This document shows, piece after piece, positions 62,458-64,000 of a stretch of DNA of 64,000 bases. The notes beneath the pieces are model-generated. The model made no database searches. It worked only from the letters and a program-made list of their open reading frames with translations, and was not told the DNA's origin. Every line of letters starts with the position of its first letter. Position 1 is the first letter of the stretch. The position numbers and the translations under genes were made by a program. The stretch is from Leptothermofonsia sp049200465 (GTDB taxonomy: Bacteria > Cyanobacteriota > Cyanobacteriia > Leptolyngbyales > Leptolyngbyaceae): positions 5,456,001 to 5,520,000 of the forward strand of contig NZ_CP120836.1 in assembly GCF_049200465.1 (NCBI RefSeq). Reading direction: 5' to 3'.

Positions 62458-64000
62458 AACGTCCCCCATTCGCAATTTACCTGGCTCTGCTGTCCCTCAT
62501 TGGCACGGGTATCGCCTTGAGCTGGACGTCCCCTTTTGTTAAGGCTCAAAGTGAATCGGCTGAACCATCCGAAGTGCCTCCTCCCAAGTCTTCGACGACG
62601 CCTCCCCTGGAACCCCAGGCCCCATCAACGGCTCCCCTGCCTGCCCCACCCGACGCCACAGTAAAACCGCTGGCATCGGGTCAGTATGTACTGGAATTCA
62701 ACCGTAGCCCGGTAGTAGGAAATCGGTTACGCCTGAATGGCATTTACGACGAGGCCCGGTTACGCTTTACCCGCCCGCGTGATTGGAACCCCAAATCTGT
62801 CAAGGTTTCCCTCCGATTTCGTCACTCGGCAGCCCTTTATGCCACCCGCTCCAATCTAACGGTGCTGATCAATGGTACCAGTGTGGGCAGTGTGCCATTG
62901 AACCGCAAACAGGGGGAATTAGGAAGTGCCATCTTTGACATCCCACCGCGACTGATTCAGGACTACAACGAGGTAGTAATTGCGGCGTTGCAAAACAATT
63001 CGCCCACCTGCACTCAAGATCCCTTTGACCCTTCACTGTGGACAGAGGTGTTGCCCGATTCCAAGCTGGTGTTTAACTTTCAGCCTCAACCGATCGCCCT
63101 CAACTTTAACCGCTATCCCTATCCTATTTACGATAATTTAAGCTTAGAACCTAATCTGATTGCTTATCTATTACCAGAACAGGTTGAAGAGTCCTGGCTG
63201 ACAGCAACTACGCGTCTGCAAACTTCCATTGGTCGGTTTGCCCAATTCCGGGGACTAGACACGCGCCTGCTTAGGTCGCCTGATGAATTGAAGCCCAACG
63301 AACGCCTGATTATTGTTGGTACGCCCAAAACCCAACCAGCTTTAGCGTCTTTGAATTTACCTCTGCCGCTGAAGCATGGGCAGTTTCGGGATGAGAAGCA
63401 AAAGTCATTACCCTCGGATGCAGGAATTCTAATGATGGCCGCCTCTCCCGATGGCAACCATCCTGTTCTGGTAGCAACAGGTAACAGTCTGGAGGGAGTG
63501 AAAAAGGCGGTGCAGTTTTTGGTGCAGGCTCGCGATCGCCAACTGGGCACCGGGCGGGTCATCATCGTTAAACAGGTGGATGAGGTGCCTGCCCCCGACC
63601 CACGGGATTGGCCTGGGTATTTGCCGTCTGCCAATAGCTTTCAACTCAAAGACCTGAAAGGGTTCAACAATCAACCGATTGATGATGTTACTGTACGCGG
63701 TGCTGATGCTCCAGTGATTGAATATGACTTCAGAGCACTACCGGATGACCAGTTCAATCCTGGTAATGTGGTTTATCTCCGCTACAGCTACAGTCCCCAG
63801 GTCAACCCGCTCAACTCCTTACTGGAAGTTCAGCTCGATGGCTTTCCCCTAGCGGGTCGGCGGCTCGATTCTGAAAATGGCGGTGTTCGAGAAACATTGA
63901 AAGTGACTTTGCCAGAAGACCGAATCAAGCCGAACTCTAAATTGCAGGTCCGATTTCAATTAGACCCGCGCGAACGGCGATCGTGCAACCGGGCAACGGA
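62454..64000 (+). CDS. bcsB: BcsB-like cellulose synthase periplasmic subunit (runs off window)
   Basis: Open from ATG 62454 (ATGA overlap with the GH8 stop) to the window end: 515 residues seen, incomplete. Signal peptide MKRPPFAIYLALLSLIGTG, a proline-rich linker, then the BcsB carbohydrate-binding repeat pattern (VKVSLRFRHSAALYATRSNLTVLINGTSVGSVPL, AIFDIPPRLIQDYNEVVIAAL, a flavodoxin-like segment RLIIVGTPKTQ). It binds the nascent glucan at the inner membrane with BcsA, which is expected to be encoded beyond the window. Confidence 0.88.
   Translation, partial: MKRPPFAIYLALLSLIGTGIALSWTSPFVKAQSESAEPSEVPPPKSSTTPPLEPQAPSTAPLPAPPDATVKPLASGQYVLEFNRSPVVGNRLRLNGIYDEARLRFTRPRDWNPKSVKVSLRFRHSAALYATRSNLTVLINGTSVGSVPLNRKQGELGSAIFDIPPRLIQDYNEVVIAALQNNSPTCTQDPFDPSLWTEVLPDSKLVFNFQPQPIALNFNRYPYPIYDNLSLEPNLIAYLLPEQVEESWLTATTRLQTSIGRFAQFRGLDTRLLRSPDELKPNERLIIVGTPKTQPALASLNLPLPLKHGQFRDEKQKSLPSDAGILMMAASPDGNHPVLVATGNSLEGVKKAVQFLVQARDRQLGTGRVIIVKQVDEVPAPDPRDWPGYLPSANSFQLKDLKGFNNQPIDDVTVRGADAPVIEYDFRALPDDQFNPGNVVYLRYSYSPQVNPLNSLLEVQLDGFPLAGRRLDSENGGVRETLKVTLPEDRIKPNSKLQVRFQLDPRERRSCNRAT

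Overview
The window is cyanobacterial chromosome. Evidence: a complete petN (cytochrome b6f subunit), an adjacent flv3-flv1 pair of three-domain flavodiiron proteins, a full pixGHIJL phototaxis operon whose photoreceptor has a DXCF cyanobacteriochrome domain, a cyanobacterial-type coaX, and GCGATCGC (HIP1) octamers throughout. The many dispersed repeats and decayed genes point to a repeat-rich, probably filamentous and non-heterocystous lineage. That last step is inference.

Region by region. 1-7430 (minus strand): a surface-polysaccharide operon with an ABC-2 exporter (permease and ATPase), a polysaccharide pyruvyl-transferase-like protein, a CMP-nonulosonate cytidylyltransferase, a CBS-NeuB-SAF-TIM-barrel fusion and the start of a polysialyltransferase-like gene. 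7674-9477: a frameshifted Uma2 nuclease gene, nested repeats and a small zinc-ribbon-like protein. 10077-13649 (minus): a leaderless subtilase, two paralogous small proteins and an internally duplicated 156-aa protein. 13791-17678: petN with a 57-aa membrane partner, a membrane protein, an atypical SDR, livF and an unknown protein. 17732-29093: flv1, flv3, coaX, an alpha/beta hydrolase, a Nudix hydrolase, bcp, hisB, livG and glmS. 29107-31658: remnants of an AraC regulator, an SDR, a DUF1772 protein and an IS1-like transposase. 31713-35262: a RecQ helicase, a secreted unknown, a methyltransferase gene with an in-frame stop and a broken purU. 35378-41998 (minus): a LuxR regulator and a CHAT-CHASE2 / DUF1822 / HTH-protein operon. 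42307-51477 (minus): the pix operon. 51478-55711: a gene-poor repeat region holding a pentapeptide-repeat protein and a membrane protein. 55712-64000 (plus): a cellulose-type exopolysaccharide operon with an outer-membrane barrel, a TPR protein, two GH8 proteins and bcsB, running off the window.

Several loci fit a surface and motility lifestyle: a nonulosonic-acid capsule or glycan, cellulose-like polymer export and blue/green phototaxis. Flv1/Flv3 and petN belong to photosynthetic electron flow.

The most noteworthy items are: (1) the CHAT protease-CHASE2 sensor operon, with a small acidic/basic protein downstream and a 12-mer-N13-7-mer motif shared by that gene and the luxR gene; (2) tandem GH8 enzymes of which the first has lost the catalytic acid (Ala for Glu); (3) a 111-bp TAGC...GCTA element in five near-identical copies, one of which interrupts another repeat with a visible TA target duplication, so it is a non-autonomous transposon; (4) the leaderless subtilase cassette; (5) the NeuB fusion. 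All family assignments were made by eye from motifs and context; no database was searched.
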